Positions 63,708-64,000 of a DNA stretch of 64,000 nt are shown one piece after another. Below the pieces are notes generated by a model that was given only the letters and a program-made list of their open reading frames with translations, had not been told where the DNA came from and did no database searches. Position numbers and translations under genes: made by a program. Numbering within the stretch: position 1 is the first letter of the stretch; the number at the start of each line of letters is the position of its first letter. This DNA comes from Capillibacterium thermochitinicola. GTDB lineage: Bacteria; Bacillota; UBA4882; UBA10575. Location of the stretch: contig NZ_JAAKDE010000006.1 in NCBI RefSeq assembly GCF_013664685.1, positions 1 through 64,000 of the forward strand. Reading direction: 5' to 3'.

Positions 63708-64000
63708 CTACTCTCCCCCCTCTCCGCTGACGCGACAACTAACCGCCGCCTGCTCCTCCAGGCAAAACCCGAAGGTGTCTCCGCGCAGCCCGCAGCGCAA
63801 CGCGGCCAGCGCCAGAACCTCTTCCGGCGCAATGTTGCCCAGATTGACATTGGGCCCAAAGCGCTTGATTAAGCTAACCTGCTGATTTTTGAGGGGGGCT
63901 TCCCAGACCAGAACCCGTTCGAAATCAGGAAGGTCGTGCACCAAAGCCTCCATCTCGGCCGTTTTGATGTTGCCGTTTTCGTCAAAAATACCGACACCCT
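63708..64000 (-). CDS. Phosphosulfolactate synthase (ComA/YitD family), 3' part
   Basis: Adds sulfite to phosphoenolpyruvate to make phosphosulfolactate (coenzyme M route in archaea; sulfolactate of spores in Bacillus). The frame is open to the window edge: GVGIFDENGNIKTAEME, then VWEAPLKNQQVSLIKRFGPN and VNLGNIAPEEVLALAALRCG, LRGDTFGF. These are family signatures. The 5' end is outside. The TAG stop overlaps the possible first GTG of the small ORF. Confidence 0.88.
   Translation of the reverse strand, partial: GVGIFDENGNIKTAEMEALVHDLPDFERVLVWEAPLKNQQVSLIKRFGPNVNLGNIAPEEVLALAALRCGLRGDTFGFCLEEQAAVSCRVSGEGGE

Overview
The window is a stretch of a spore-forming Bacillota chromosome of moderate-to-high GC. 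The evidence for sporulation is spmA/spmB, a SPOCS-domain coat protein, a BclA-like collagen protein and whiA. The gap-pgk-tpiA-gpmI-eno-secG order, an ssrA/smpB pair, and frequent GTG/TTG starts behind strong Shine-Dalgarno (SD) sequences agree. An SLH-domain protein, csaB and a large protein resembling an outer-membrane beta-barrel would fit a diderm lineage (Limnochordia-like), but the sequence does not prove this. No rRNA, CRISPR array or insertion sequence was seen. Most genes lie on the minus strand.

Layout. 1-1,100: candidate small RNA, a 63-aa protein, tmRNA. 1,100-11,100: smpB, ackA, a chemoreceptor and the glycolytic operon. 11,300-19,100: whiA; spmAB on plus; a division/envelope cluster (divIVA, ylmH, proC, sepF, yggS, an HlyD-like protein, pgeF). 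19,100-23,900: an NrdG-like activase, a dense DnaA-box cluster, tsaD-rimI-tsaB-tsaE, a DUF362 protein. 24,000-34,100: a broken lipoprotein gene, a class I amidotransferase, rph-rdgB-phosphoesterase, a GlmL-type protein, an AMIN/amidase and pcrA. 34,200-40,600: SLH protein, YitT, and a cell-wall polysaccharide cluster (wecG, csaB, O-antigen ligase, DUF4330, lipoprotein).

40,700-46,800 is the most interesting region. Four related secreted subunit-like proteins and a PapD-like chaperone lie on minus, facing a large secreted beta-rich, barrel-like protein on plus. The minus genes have two c-di-GMP riboswitches of different classes: class II with an overlapping terminator before the first gene, and class I (GEMM) before the last. 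I read this as a c-di-GMP-controlled surface-fibre or surface-layer assembly system that is not a classical chaperone-usher locus.

46,800-64,000: tRNA-Asn, a lipoprotein, an HD protein, a phosphoesterase, a solitary Dam-type methylase; a sugar locus (sucrose phosphorylase, LacI regulator, ABC permeases, one truncated); a glycosyltransferase; exosporium/coat proteins; a deacetylase-like plus hydantoinase-like pair; pcm; and a putative sulfonate/sulfate exporter beside the 3' part of phosphosulfolactate synthase.

Three genes (rph, the amidase, the O-antigen ligase) are each split by one extra base in a homopolymer (G7, G8, T9). Homopolymer sequence error is the simplest explanation. Coordinates follow SD-supported starts where these differ from the longest open frame.
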